Notes: a model not told the origin generated them from the letters alone. A stretch of DNA of 41,165 bases from an uncultured Lachnospiraceae bacterium (GCA_910580005.1 CAJTXH010000008.1:1-41165); one strand, 5' to 3'; counted from the first letter of the stretch, positions 6,200-15,368 are shown. Program-made: numbers and translations.

Positions 6200-6477
6200 G
6201 TTGAGGTGGAGATAAAAATGAAATATGTGCTTACAGAGAGCAGGGATTGCTGGGAACCTGCAGTAACAGTTCATTAAATGGACCACTGAGGGCATAGCCA
6301 AAGGGTTTGTTTTACACAGGCCTGAGTATTCTATGACGTAGGGCATACGTTAGTTGCCGGAGATATGTTTGTATTTCGCAAAGAGTATGGTAAACCATAA
6401 AACAAGGTGGCACCGCGGGTAAGAATAATCCGTCCTTGGCTATTATTATCTAAAAATAATAGCCAAGGATTTTTTTG
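6200..6477 (+). promoter_or_regulatory. T-box leader, tryptophan-specific
   Basis: The T-box sequence AAGGTGGCACCGCGGG lies at 6404-6419, just before a terminator. At the base of stem I, GGTGG (6205-6209) pairs with CCACT (6283-6287), and TGG at 6279-6281 sits one base before that strand, where the specifier codon is expected; Trp therefore fits. In the family, uncharged tRNA-Trp pairs with the specifier and the T-box bulge (TGGCACC) to form an antiterminator. A short ORF with one Trp codon (6218-6277) also reads through stem I; its significance is uncertain. Confidence 0.9.
6434..6477 (+). terminator. T-box regulated terminator of the trp operon
   Basis: CCTTGGCTATTATTAT pairs with its complement ending AGCCAAGG (6468) around a short loop and is followed by a run of seven T. 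Its 5' arm follows the T-box, so antiterminator formation competes with it. Read-through gives access to trpE, whose start is at 6601. Confidence 0.9.
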
Positions 6478-6600
6478 CTTTATAGGAAAATATGTTCTGT
6501 AAAGCAAAAATGCCCTGTAAGGATGTGTAGTATTGCCTGGCTTTTGGTACTGTTTGTGATTACGCATAATTATGGATTTTTGCAAGAATGGAGGGCTTAT

Positions 6601-8064
6601 ATGGTTAGTTTAGATGATGTAAAAAGATTATCACAGGGATATAAAATTTTTCCTGTGAGTAAAGAAATTTTATCAGATATAACAACACCAATGCAGGTGT
6701 TAAGGATATTAAAGGGGCAGAGCCGCCACTGTTTTATGCTTGAGAGTGTTGAGAAACAGGAGAAGTGGGGCAGGTATACGTTTCTTGGTTATGACCCAAA
6801 GCTTGAAATTACATGCACTAATGGAATGATGTCTATAAAAAGCAGTAAGGAAGAAACAAAAGAAGTAAAAGAGGTAAAACATCCAGGCAAGTATATAAAG
6901 GAAATTTTAGAAGAATACACAAGCCCTAAAGTAAAAGGGCTTCCAACATTTACAGGCGGGCTGGCAGGCTATTTTTCGTACGATTACGCTAAATATAGTG
7001 AGCCAGGGCTTATGCTTGATGCAGATGACCAGGAGGGCTTTAAAGATGTAGACTTAATGCTTTTTGACAAGATTATTGCATTTGATAACCTGCGCCAGAA
7101 AATAATAATAATTGCCAATGCGGCCGTAAGCAATATTGATGAAGAATATATAAGATGCATAAAAGAAATTGACGGGATAATAAACCTTATACAGAACGGG
7201 GTTCCATCTGAAATAGTTCCTGGAAAGGTTACTACAGGGTTTACACCACTTTTTACAAAGGAAGAATACTGCAAGATGGTAGAAGAAGCTAAGAAACATA
7301 TTTATGAAGGGGATATTTTCCAGGTAGTGCTTTCTAACAGGCTTGAAGCCGGATATGAGGGAAGCCTCCTGAATGCGTACAGGGTTCTTCGTACAATTAA
7401 TCCTTCGCCTTATATGTTCTACTTTAGCAGTGATGATATAGAAGTAGCAGGTGCTTCTCCTGAAACTCTTGTTAAACTTGAAGATGGTGTGCTGCATACA
7501 TTTCCACTTGCAGGAACAAGGCCAAGAGGGAAAGATGATATGGAAGACCAGACGCTTGAAGAAGAACTTCTTAAAGATGAGAAGGAAAGGGCAGAACATA
7601 ATATGCTTGTTGACCTTGGAAGGAATGATTTAGGAAAGACCAGCAAATTCGGGACAGTGGAGGTTGAACATTATATGGATGTATTAAGATATTCACATGT
7701 AATGCATATTGGTTCTACTGTTAAGGGAATTATACGTGATGACAAATGCAGCCTTGATGCGGTTGATGCTGTACTCCCTGCTGGTACATTATCAGGAGCT
7801 CCTAAAATAAGGGCTATGGAAATTATTAACAAGCTTGAAAATAACAAGCGTGGCATATATGGAGGCGCTATTGGATATATAGATTTTACAGGAAACCTTG
7901 ATACATGCATAGCAATAAGGACTGTATTTAAAAAGAATGGCAAAATTTTTGTAAGGTCAGGGGCAGGGATTGTTGCAGATAGTGTTCCTGGAAATGAATA
8001 TTATGAGTGTATAAATAAGGCTAAAGCAGTAATAGATGCAGTGGAAAAGAGCCAGGAGATTTAA
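6601..8064 (+). CDS. trpE: Anthranilate synthase component I
   Basis: This enzyme converts chorismate to anthranilate using ammonia from the TrpG glutaminase. The 487-residue protein has the usual length. The Trp feedback-site motif appears as FMLESVE near residue 45, and the chorismate-binding half carries FPLAGTRPRG, LSGAPKIRAMEII and the final GAGIVADSVPGNEY. The start at 6601 follows GGAGGG (6590-6595) with good spacing; an upstream in-frame ATG at 6475 falls in the terminator U-tract. It is the first gene of the operon, controlled by the upstream T-box. Aminodeoxychorismate synthase (PabB) is unlikely given the trp context and the LLES-type motif. Confidence 0.95.
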   Translation: MVSLDDVKRLSQGYKIFPVSKEILSDITTPMQVLRILKGQSRHCFMLESVEKQEKWGRYTFLGYDPKLEITCTNGMMSIKSSKEETKEVKEVKHPGKYIKEILEEYTSPKVKGLPTFTGGLAGYFSYDYAKYSEPGLMLDADDQEGFKDVDLMLFDKIIAFDNLRQKIIIIANAAVSNIDEEYIRCIKEIDGIINLIQNGVPSEIVPGKVTTGFTPLFTKEEYCKMVEEAKKHIYEGDIFQVVLSNRLEAGYEGSLLNAYRVLRTINPSPYMFYFSSDDIEVAGASPETLVKLEDGVLHTFPLAGTRPRGKDDMEDQTLEEELLKDEKERAEHNMLVDLGRNDLGKTSKFGTVEVEHYMDVLRYSHVMHIGSTVKGIIRDDKCSLDAVDAVLPAGTLSGAPKIRAMEIINKLENNKRGIYGGAIGYIDFTGNLDTCIAIRTVFKKNGKIFVRSGAGIVADSVPGNEYYECINKAKAVIDAVEKSQEI

Positions 8065-8093
8065 CCTGCAAGGCTAAGGAATGGAGGCAGTAT

Positions 8094-8699
8094 ATGGTAA
8101 TTCTTATAGATAATTATGACAGTTTTTCTTATAACCTGTACCAGCTTACAGGTACAATTACCCAGGATATAAAGGTAATACGTAATGATGAACTGCAGAC
8201 AGAGGAAATAGAAAGGCTTGCACCTTCACATATTATTATATCACCAGGACCAGGAAAACCAGCAGATGCAGGGATATGTGAAGAGGTTGTAATGTATTTT
8301 AAAGGAAAAGTGCCAGTCCTTGGTGTATGCCTTGGACACCAGGCAATATGTGAAGCATTTGGTGCAACTATATCTTATGCAAAACAGCTTATGCATGGCA
8401 AACAGTCTGTTATAAAACTTGATACAAGCTGCCAGTTATTTAAGGGTCTGGATGAAAGGACAGGAGTTGCAAGATACCACTCATTAATTGCATTAAAGGA
8501 AACAATACCAGATGAACTGCTTGTAACTGCTGTAACAGATGATGGCGAGGTTATGGCAGTAAAGCACAGGGATTATAATATATTTGGTGTGCAGTTCCAT
8601 CCAGAATCAATAATGACACCAGATGGAATTAAGATGTTAAAGAATTTTCTTGAGTGTAATTGTTGTGCCACAAGAGGCAGAATGGAGGATTTATTATGA
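8094..8699 (+). CDS. trpG: Anthranilate synthase component II (glutamine amidotransferase)
   Basis: This class I glutamine amidotransferase subunit supplies ammonia to TrpE. The 201-residue protein shows the oxyanion strand ISPGPGKPADAG, nucleophile Cys in GVCLGHQAI (about residue 80) and the His-Glu pair in VQFHPES. It lies 29 bp after trpE with GGAGG upstream and overlaps trpD by 4 nt (ATGA). Such subunits sometimes also serve PabB; no pab gene is visible here. It stands alone, not fused to TrpD as in some proteobacteria. Confidence 0.95.
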   Translation: MVILIDNYDSFSYNLYQLTGTITQDIKVIRNDELQTEEIERLAPSHIIISPGPGKPADAGICEEVVMYFKGKVPVLGVCLGHQAICEAFGATISYAKQLMHGKQSVIKLDTSCQLFKGLDERTGVARYHSLIALKETIPDELLVTAVTDDGEVMAVKHRDYNIFGVQFHPESIMTPDGIKMLKNFLECNCCATRGRMEDLL

Positions 8700-9700
8700 T
8701 TAAAGAAGCAATTAGTATTCTGGTACAGGGCAGGGATTTAAGCCAGGAGATTATGGAACAGGTTATGGAAGAAATTATGACAGGAGAAGCAACAGACTCG
8801 CAGAAAGCAGCATTTTTAACTGCTTTAAGTATAAAGGGTGAAACTATAGAAGAAATTACAGCAGCAGCAAAGGTTATGTCTTCAAAATGCACACCATTTA
8901 AGAATGATAAAGAATCACTTGAGATTGTAGGCACAGGTGGCGACAAGTCAAATACTTTTAATATTTCAACACTTGCTGCAATAGTGTGTGCAGCAGCAGG
9001 AATACGTGTTACAAAGCATGGAAACCGTGCCGCTTCAAGCAAGTGCGGAACTGCTGACTGCCTGGAGGCACTTGGCGTTAAAATAGATAATGAACCTGGC
9101 AAAAGTGAAAAAATACTGGATAAAACCAATATGTGTTTCCTGTTTGCGCAAAAGTACCATCCTGCAATGAGGTTTGTTGGCAAGGTGCGTGGAGAGATAG
9201 GAATAAGGACTATGTTTAATATACTTGGGCCTTTGTCAAACCCTGCGAAAGCTGATATGCAGCTTCTTGGTGTATATGATGAAAGCCTTGTAGAACCTAT
9301 GGCGCATGTACTTAAAAACCTTGGGCTTAAAAGGGTTATGGTTGTATATGGGACAGATTGCATTGATGAAATATCTATGAGTGCACCTACTAAGGTTTGT
9401 GAATACAGGAATGGTGAATTTAAATTTTATGAGATAACACCAGAGCAGTTTGGACTAAAAACCTGCAAAAAAGAAGACCTTGTTGGTGGCACTCCAAAGG
9501 AAAATGCAGAGATTGCCAGGGAAATACTTAATGGAAGAGAAGGGGCAAAAATGGATGCTGTCCTTTTAAATGCAGGTGCAGCGCTTTACCTTGTTTCAGA
9601 TGGCATAACTATAAAGGAAGGAATTGAAAAGGCTAGAGAGATTATAGAGAGCGGAATGGCTAAAGCCAAACTTGATGAATTTATACTGGCTACAAATTAA
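8696..9700 (+). CDS. trpD: Anthranilate phosphoribosyltransferase
   Basis: This enzyme transfers phosphoribosyl from PRPP to anthranilate. The 334-residue protein has the glycine-rich PRPP loop GTGGDKSNTFNIST near residue 80, KHGNRAASS and the DE metal pair in CIDEIS. The start at 8696 is preferred because GGAGGA (8684-8689) precedes it and it overlaps the trpG stop by 4 nt; an upstream in-frame start would lie deep inside trpG. The N-terminal helical domain begins correctly at MIKEAISIL. It is the third gene of the trp operon. Confidence 0.95.
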   Translation: MIKEAISILVQGRDLSQEIMEQVMEEIMTGEATDSQKAAFLTALSIKGETIEEITAAAKVMSSKCTPFKNDKESLEIVGTGGDKSNTFNISTLAAIVCAAAGIRVTKHGNRAASSKCGTADCLEALGVKIDNEPGKSEKILDKTNMCFLFAQKYHPAMRFVGKVRGEIGIRTMFNILGPLSNPAKADMQLLGVYDESLVEPMAHVLKNLGLKRVMVVYGTDCIDEISMSAPTKVCEYRNGEFKFYEITPEQFGLKTCKKEDLVGGTPKENAEIAREILNGREGAKMDAVLLNAGAALYLVSDGITIKEGIEKAREIIESGMAKAKLDEFILATN

Positions 9701-9738
9701 AATAATGAGGATTAAATTAAAAAGAGGGCATTAAAATA

Positions 9739-10533
9739 ATGAATATTTTAGAAGAAATTGCAGAAAAAACCAGGAAGCGCATAGCCGGGGAAATGCAGCA
9801 TAAGCCGTCAGGGGAACTGGAAAAAGAAGCATATGCAATAGAAACAGATACAGGTTTTCCATTTGAGAGGGCAGTCAAGGAAGGCAGCCTGTCTTTTATA
9901 TGTGAGGTAAAGAAGGCATCACCGTCTAAAGGGATTATAGCAGAAGACTTCCCATATGTGCAGATAGCAAAAGAATATGAGCTGGGTGGCGCAAGTGCTG
10001 TTTCAGTGCTTACTGAACCATTTTATTTTATGGGGTCTGATAATTATTTAAAAGAAATAAAGAAAGAAATATCCCTGCCTGTTTTAAGGAAAGATTTTAC
10101 TATAAATGAATACATGGTCTTCCAGGCAAAGGTTATAGGTGCAGATGCAATCCTGCTTATATGTGCAATACTTGATGATGCCAGCCTTAAAAAGCTGCTG
10201 GAAACTGCACACAGCCTAGGGCTTTCAGCACTTGTTGAGGCACATGATGAGGAAGAGATAAAAAGGGCAGTTAAAGCCGGGGCAAGGATGATAGGTGTAA
10301 ATAACAGAGATTTAAAGACTTTCCAGGTTGATATAAAAAACAGCCTGCGTCTTAGGAAGCTTGTACCAGAAGATATAATTTTTGTATCAGAAAGTGGGAT
10401 TAAAGGGAAAAAAGACCTGGAAGAACTTGCTGCAAATGGCACAGATGGTGTGCTTATAGGTGAAACAATGATGCGTGCAGAAGAGGACAGGATTGGCGTG
10501 TTAAAAGACCTGTGTAATTCTGTATTGTTATAA
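9739..10533 (+). CDS. trpC: Indole-3-glycerol phosphate synthase
   Basis: This TIM-barrel enzyme closes the indole ring from carboxyphenylaminodeoxyribulose phosphate. The 264-residue protein shows the N-terminal helical extension (MNILEEIAEKTRKRI), catalytic CEVKKASPSKG, RKDFTINEYMV, VEAHDEEE, GVNNRDLKTF and SESGI in family order. GAGGG lies upstream of ATG 9739. It is separate from trpF, as usual in Firmicutes, and lies between trpD and trpF with short spacers. Confidence 0.95.
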   Translation: MNILEEIAEKTRKRIAGEMQHKPSGELEKEAYAIETDTGFPFERAVKEGSLSFICEVKKASPSKGIIAEDFPYVQIAKEYELGGASAVSVLTEPFYFMGSDNYLKEIKKEISLPVLRKDFTINEYMVFQAKVIGADAILLICAILDDASLKKLLETAHSLGLSALVEAHDEEEIKRAVKAGARMIGVNNRDLKTFQVDIKNSLRLRKLVPEDIIFVSESGIKGKKDLEELAANGTDGVLIGETMMRAEEDRIGVLKDLCNSVLL

Positions 10534-10563
10534 TGGTAAAAGAAAGATGGCATGGAGGTTTAC

Positions 10564-11190
10564 GTGGCTGGAACTAAGATAAAAATATGTGGTTTAAGGC
10601 GGATCCAGGATATAGAATATGCTAATATGCTTATGCCTGATTATATAGGGTTTATTCTGGCAGAGGGCTTTATGCGCAGCATAACGGCAGAAGATGCAGA
10701 GGAATTTGCAGGAAAGCTGGACAGCAGGATTAAAAGAGTTGGCGTATTTGCAGGCCAGCCGGAAGAAACGGTTGCAGAATATGTAAACAGTGGGATTATA
10801 CAGTATGTACAGCTTCATGGTGGTGAAGACAATGCTTATATATGCAGGCTGCGCCAGCTTACTAAAAAAGGATGTAATATTATTAAAGCTATAAGGGTAA
10901 AGGATGCAGAGGATATTGAGGAGGCATCATTGTATAAATCTGACTACCTGCTTCTGGATGCATATTCTGGCGTGCAGGCAGGCGGCAATGGCATAACATT
11001 TGACTGGACTCTGGTTAAAAATATTGATAAACCGTTTTTCCTTGCTGGCGGCATTTCTGCTGGCAATGCCAGAAAAGCTGTAGAAATTGCAAAACCTTAT
11101 GCAGTGGATGCCAGCAGCAGCATGGAAACAGATGGTTTTAAGGATTTCAATAAAATGAAACAGTTTGTTGATGCTGTGCGCAGTTTATAG
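10564..11190 (+). CDS. trpF: Phosphoribosylanthranilate isomerase
   Basis: This TIM-barrel enzyme catalyses the Amadori rearrangement of phosphoribosylanthranilate. The catalytic Cys is in KIKICGLRR and the catalytic Asp in LLLDAYSG. The phosphate-binding end contains FLAGGISAGNA and VDASSSMETDG. In most homologues that last motif is VDVSSGVE, so SSSMET is a mild variation. The start is judged to be GTG 10564 because GGAGG (10554-10558) is correctly placed for it; an in-frame ATG at 10552 overlaps that site and lacks its own. The product is 208 residues, a typical length. Confidence 0.92.
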   Translation: MAGTKIKICGLRRIQDIEYANMLMPDYIGFILAEGFMRSITAEDAEEFAGKLDSRIKRVGVFAGQPEETVAEYVNSGIIQYVQLHGGEDNAYICRLRQLTKKGCNIIKAIRVKDAEDIEEASLYKSDYLLLDAYSGVQAGGNGITFDWTLVKNIDKPFFLAGGISAGNARKAVEIAKPYAVDASSSMETDGFKDFNKMKQFVDAVRSL

Positions 11191-11230
11191 CAATAAAAGT
11201 GCAGCATATATATTAAATGGAGGATTAATA

Positions 11231-12415
11231 ATGGGCAAAGGAAGATATGGTATACATGGCGGACAGTATATACCTGAAACTCTTATGAATGAGGTTAACA
11301 GGATTGAAAGTGAGTATGAACATTATAAAAATGATGTTTTATTTAAAAAGGAACTTGACATGCTTCTTAAGGAGTATGCAGGCAGGCCTTCTCTTCTATA
11401 TTTTGCGGAAAAAATGACTAAAGATTTGGGAGGCGCAAAGATTTATTTTAAACGTGAGGACTTAAACCATACAGGTTCACATAAGATTAATAATGTGCTT
11501 GGGCAGGCGCTTCTTGCAAAAAAAATGGGCAAAACACGTATTATTGCAGAAACAGGTGCAGGGCAGCATGGTGTTGCAACAGCAACGGCAGCAGCACTTT
11601 TAGGGCTTGAGTGTGAAATATTTATGGGCAGGGAGGACACTATAAGACAGGCACTTAACGTATACCGCATGGAACTTCTTGGAGCAAAAGTGCATCCTGT
11701 TGACAGTGGGACTAAAACTCTTAAAGATGCGGTAAATGACTGTATGAGGGAATGGGTTTCAAGGGTAGATGATACACTATATGTACTTGGTTCTGTAATG
11801 GGGCCTCATCCTTTCCCTATGATAGTAAGGGATTTCCAGAGTGTAATAAGCAGGGAGGCAAGAGAACAGATACTTGAAAAAGAAGGAAAACTTCCAGATG
11901 TTGTAATGGCATGTGTAGGCGGTGGAAGTAATTCTATGGGCATGTTTTATGAATTTATTGGGGACAAAAATGTACGTTTAATTGGGTGCGAGGCAGCAGG
12001 GCATGGCATAGATACAGATAAGACAGCAGCAACAATGGCTACTGGCACAGAAGGCATATTCCATGGCATGAAATCATATTTCTGCCAGGATGAATATGGG
12101 CAGATTGCACCAGTGTATTCTATTTCGGCAGGGCTTGACTATCCAGGGGTAGGTCCGGAACATGCCTATCTTAAAGATACAGGCAGGGCAGAATATGTGC
12201 CTGTAACTGATGATGAAGCTGTAAATGCATTTGAATATATTGCAAGGCAGGAAGGGATAATCGCTGCTATAGAAAGTTCACATGCAGTTGCACATCTTAT
12301 GAAGATTGCACCAGAGATGGATAAAGACCAGATAATAATATGCTGTCTTTCAGGACGTGGGGATAAGGACGTGGCAGCAATCGCAAGATACAGGGGGGTT
12401 GATTTACATGAGTAG
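11231..12415 (+). CDS. trpB: Tryptophan synthase beta chain
   Basis: This PLP enzyme condenses indole with serine to give tryptophan, working in an alpha2-beta2 complex with TrpA. The 394-residue protein contains KREDLNHTGSHKINN with PLP Lys85, ETGAGQHG, the phosphate-binding GGGSNSMG and the C-terminal LSGRGDKD. It is of the TrpB1 type by length and by its trpA neighbour. The start at 11231 follows GGAGG at 11219-11223. It overlaps trpA by 8 nt, which suggests coupled translation of the two complex partners. Confidence 0.97.
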   Translation: MGKGRYGIHGGQYIPETLMNEVNRIESEYEHYKNDVLFKKELDMLLKEYAGRPSLLYFAEKMTKDLGGAKIYFKREDLNHTGSHKINNVLGQALLAKKMGKTRIIAETGAGQHGVATATAAALLGLECEIFMGREDTIRQALNVYRMELLGAKVHPVDSGTKTLKDAVNDCMREWVSRVDDTLYVLGSVMGPHPFPMIVRDFQSVISREAREQILEKEGKLPDVVMACVGGGSNSMGMFYEFIGDKNVRLIGCEAAGHGIDTDKTAATMATGTEGIFHGMKSYFCQDEYGQIAPVYSISAGLDYPGVGPEHAYLKDTGRAEYVPVTDDEAVNAFEYIARQEGIIAAIESSHAVAHLMKIAPEMDKDQIIICCLSGRGDKDVAAIARYRGVDLHE

Positions 12416-13184
12416 GATTAAAAACGCATTTAATGGCAAAAAGGCATTTATAGGATTTATAACAGCAGGAGACCCAAGCCTTGATAAAACAGAAGAATTT
12501 GTACTTGAAATGGAAAGGGCAGGAGCATCGCTTATAGAGCTGGGCATACCATTTTCTGACCCAGTAGCAGAAGGTACTGTTATACAGGATGCCAATTTAA
12601 GGGCACTTTCAGCAGGATGCACTACTGATAAAATATTTGAAATGGTTAAAAGACTGCGTGCAAAAACCCAGATACCGCTTGTTTTCCTTGCATATGCCAA
12701 TACATTATATAAATATGGTTATGAAAGGTTCTGTAAAAGGAGCAGTGAAACAGGAATAGATGGTTTTATAATACCTGACATGCCATTTGAAGAGAAAAAT
12801 GAATTGTCAGGCATAGCATCAGGACATGGAATTGACCTGATATCACTTGTCAGCCCTGTCTCTGGACAGAGGATACAGATGATTGCAAAGGAGGCAAAAG
12901 GTTTTATATATATTGTTTCATCAATGGGTGTAACAGGCACAAGGGATAAAATTACAACAGATATACAGGCAATCGCCAGTAAAATACGTGAAGTTACAGA
13001 TGTGCCTGTAGCCGTTGGCTTTGGCATAAATACAAAAGAACAGGCAGCACAATATATACAGGTGGCTGATGGAATTATAATTGGGAGTGCAATTGTAAAA
13101 ATTATTAAAAAATATGGAGATAATGCAGGAAAGCATATTTATAATTATGTATTAGAAATAACAGAAGCAGCTGGTATACATTGA
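12408..13184 (+). CDS. trpA: Tryptophan synthase alpha chain
   Basis: This TIM-barrel subunit cleaves indole-3-glycerol phosphate and passes indole to TrpB. The 258-residue protein has the motif LIELGIPFSDPVAEG with catalytic Glu44 (E. coli Glu49). The position matching E. coli Asp60 is Glu55 here, a conservative change that I believe recurs in Firmicutes. The phosphate-binding loops VSSMGVTG and VGFGI are present. The start overlaps trpB by 8 nt with a GGGGGG-type ribosome binding site. It is the last gene of trpEGDCFBA. Confidence 0.95.
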   Translation: MSRIKNAFNGKKAFIGFITAGDPSLDKTEEFVLEMERAGASLIELGIPFSDPVAEGTVIQDANLRALSAGCTTDKIFEMVKRLRAKTQIPLVFLAYANTLYKYGYERFCKRSSETGIDGFIIPDMPFEEKNELSGIASGHGIDLISLVSPVSGQRIQMIAKEAKGFIYIVSSMGVTGTRDKITTDIQAIASKIREVTDVPVAVGFGINTKEQAAQYIQVADGIIIGSAIVKIIKKYGDNAGKHIYNYVLEITEAAGIH

Positions 13185-13252
13185 TTATACATGAATAATA
13201 TTTCCAATATACTATTGAATACATTAAAAAAGTGTTAAAAGTTTGGTAAAAA

Positions 13253-13282
13253 TTTATAAAAAATCCACGTCTTTTTTATAAA
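13253..13282. repeat. AT-rich perfect palindrome after trpA
   Basis: TTTATAAAAAA (13253-13263) and TTTTTTATAAA (13272-13282) form an 11-bp inverted repeat with an 8-nt loop (TCCACGTC). It might act as a weak terminator in either direction (T-runs lie inside the stem), or as an operator for the downstream diguanylate cyclase gene. The sequence alone does not decide. Confidence 0.4.
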
Positions 13283-13424
13283 AAACATTGAATATTGTAA
13301 TAAAGATAATATAAAAGTGGCAATAATTTTGTTCTTATGTTATACTGGTTATACTTTAGCAGGATATGAAGAAATATTTTCATATAAATTTATGCAGGAA
13401 GCATGGGCATAGCTGGGAGTATAA

Positions 13425-15320
13425 ATGGAGAAGATTATGGGAAAGAGCAAGGTTAAATTTTCAAATGTCTGTTATGTTATAACAGGTATATCTATTATAT
13501 TAATTATTGCCATTCTCTCTAACTATTTCAGTGATATGAAGCATACTTCACAGGAAATAAAAAAGGAGATACAGATTACAGGCGCACGGATTGCATCAGA
13601 GTATATATATGATTTCTTTGAAGGGCGCAAGGCATCACTTTCACTTTTAGGCAAGTGCCTTACAGGCATCGAAACAGATAATGGAACGGTACTGGAGGAA
13701 CAGTTATCAGCGGAAGCAGATTTATTTGACAATATTGTTATTGTGGATAAAGATGGTTCTTTTATATGTGGATATGGGACATGTGATATTGAAGATGTCC
13801 AGAAAAAAAGTGGTTTTGAAAAGGCAGCAGATGGCATATGTACAGTAGCAGAAGAACTTATACCGCACCAGGATGGGGAACTTGAGCTTATGTTTTATGC
13901 ACCTGTAATGGGTGTTGACGGGAAAGTTAAAGCAATATTGGTGGCTTCGATTTTGAAAAGCACTTTGACTAAACATATGGAAAAAAAGATTGCAGGACCT
14001 GGTGTATTTGCTGCTGTTATTAACGACAGGGGCAGGGTTATGTATGGGAGCAATAATACATATAAAGTAATCGGTGAAACAGGAAACAGCTTTTTTTCAT
14101 TTATAAAAACGTGTAAAGTATATACTAGAAACTCTGGTATAGATTATATACAGGGAAGAATACATGAACGTAAGGAAATATTTTTAGAATTTGATTATAA
14201 AGGAGATAAGTTTGTTTGTGCATGTATGCCTTGTGAGGTAAATGACTGTTATGTTGTGTATATTACTAATACAGATAATATAGGCATAGGCAGTAAAATA
14301 ACATCTGCTTCTAACTCTATTCTTCTTAAGTTATTAATAGCAGACCTGGTTGTAATATTTGGAATTCTTTTTTACCATATTAATGGAAGGGCAAAGGTAA
14401 TTAAACTTCTTGATAATTATGGGATTTTAGACAGGCAGGAAGGTGCAGTGCTTTTTGAATACACATTTTACCCTAAGAAGAGGATAGATATATTTGGTGA
14501 TTTCAGCCATATAGTTGGAAAGAATTTTTCTCCGCTTGTTGGTGAAGCGGTTTATGATGTATATGAGTATGTACATGAGGATGATGCTTCCATAAGGGGA
14601 AGGCTGCATGAATTTTTTGATAGTGAAGATGAAGTATTCTCATCAGAGGTAAGAATTTTAGACCAGAAAGGTGATTATGTGTGGTACCGCCTTACGGGCA
14701 TGATGTTCCATGACAGGGAAGGTAGTTGTGAACGCTTTGTTGGAAAAGTAGTTAATGCCAATAAACAGATATCGATGGAAAAGAACCTTGTACAAAGGGC
14801 AGAGAATGACCTGCTTACAGGAGTACTTAATAAAAAGACTATAGAAGCTAAGATTGCAGAACAGTTAAAGGATATACACGAAGGCAGGAACTACATATTC
14901 TTTATGGTTGACCTTGATAATTTTAAAAATGTAAATGATACCCTTGGGCATATATATGGTGATAAAGCTATTGCAGATACCGCAGAGGTGCTTACAGGGA
15001 TTTTCCATAACAATGCGTTTATAGGCAGGCTGGGAGGTGATGAATTTGCTGTGTGTGCAATATATGATGCATTTGATGAAGAAAGCCTGGTGGAATTTAT
15101 TATAAAAAATGCTGAAAAAGTATGCAAGGCAAACCGCAGGGAGTACTCAGATGGTGCTAATACAGTAAGTATTTCAAGCAGTGTTGGTATTTCCATAGGC
15201 CCTAAGGATGGAAGCAGTTTTGAACTGTTATATAGAAAAGCTGATGAAGCATTATATAATTCAAAGAAAACCGGCAAAAATAAGTTTACAGTTTATGGGA
15301 CAGAAAACAGCAGAAACTAA
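13425..15320 (+). CDS. Membrane sensor diguanylate cyclase (extracytoplasmic sensor, PAS, GGDEF)
   Basis: This 631-residue protein is predicted to make cyclic di-GMP. A first membrane span (about 14-33) and a second (about 298-318) enclose an extracellular sensor region resembling a dCache domain. A PAS-like domain follows (about 335-445, containing EVRILDQKGDYVWYRLTGM). The GGDEF domain (about 460-625) begins with DLLTGVLNKK, has an intact active-site GGDEF at 537-541 and ends SVGISIGPKDG. No RxxD inhibitory site precedes the GGDEF motif, so product feedback through that site is unlikely. No EAL domain is present. GGGAG lies 5 nt before ATG 13425. It is a monocistronic gene ending in a clear terminator. 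Confidence 0.9.
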   Translation: MEKIMGKSKVKFSNVCYVITGISIILIIAILSNYFSDMKHTSQEIKKEIQITGARIASEYIYDFFEGRKASLSLLGKCLTGIETDNGTVLEEQLSAEADLFDNIVIVDKDGSFICGYGTCDIEDVQKKSGFEKAADGICTVAEELIPHQDGELELMFYAPVMGVDGKVKAILVASILKSTLTKHMEKKIAGPGVFAAVINDRGRVMYGSNNTYKVIGETGNSFFSFIKTCKVYTRNSGIDYIQGRIHERKEIFLEFDYKGDKFVCACMPCEVNDCYVVYITNTDNIGIGSKITSASNSILLKLLIADLVVIFGILFYHINGRAKVIKLLDNYGILDRQEGAVLFEYTFYPKKRIDIFGDFSHIVGKNFSPLVGEAVYDVYEYVHEDDASIRGRLHEFFDSEDEVFSSEVRILDQKGDYVWYRLTGMMFHDREGSCERFVGKVVNANKQISMEKNLVQRAENDLLTGVLNKKTIEAKIAEQLKDIHEGRNYIFFMVDLDNFKNVNDTLGHIYGDKAIADTAEVLTGIFHNNAFIGRLGGDEFAVCAIYDAFDEESLVEFIIKNAEKVCKANRREYSDGANTVSISSSVGISIGPKDGSSFELLYRKADEALYNSKKTGKNKFTVYGTENSRN

Positions 15321-15338
15321 AAACAAAAGTTAAATTTC

Positions 15339-15368
15339 CATCCATCTGTTTTTGGCAGATGGATGTTT
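15339..15368 (+). terminator. Terminator after the diguanylate cyclase gene
   Basis: CATCCATCTG (15339-15348) pairs with CAGATGGATG (15355-15364) around TTTTTGG, then TTTT. The stem is 10 bp and perfect. The spacer from here to 15567 holds no further feature that I recognise. Confidence 0.75.

Noticed and set aside
8629..9363. Minus-strand open frame of 244 codons across trpD
   Set aside because: It lies opposite trpD, which has full family motifs; no ribosome binding site or recognisable domain.
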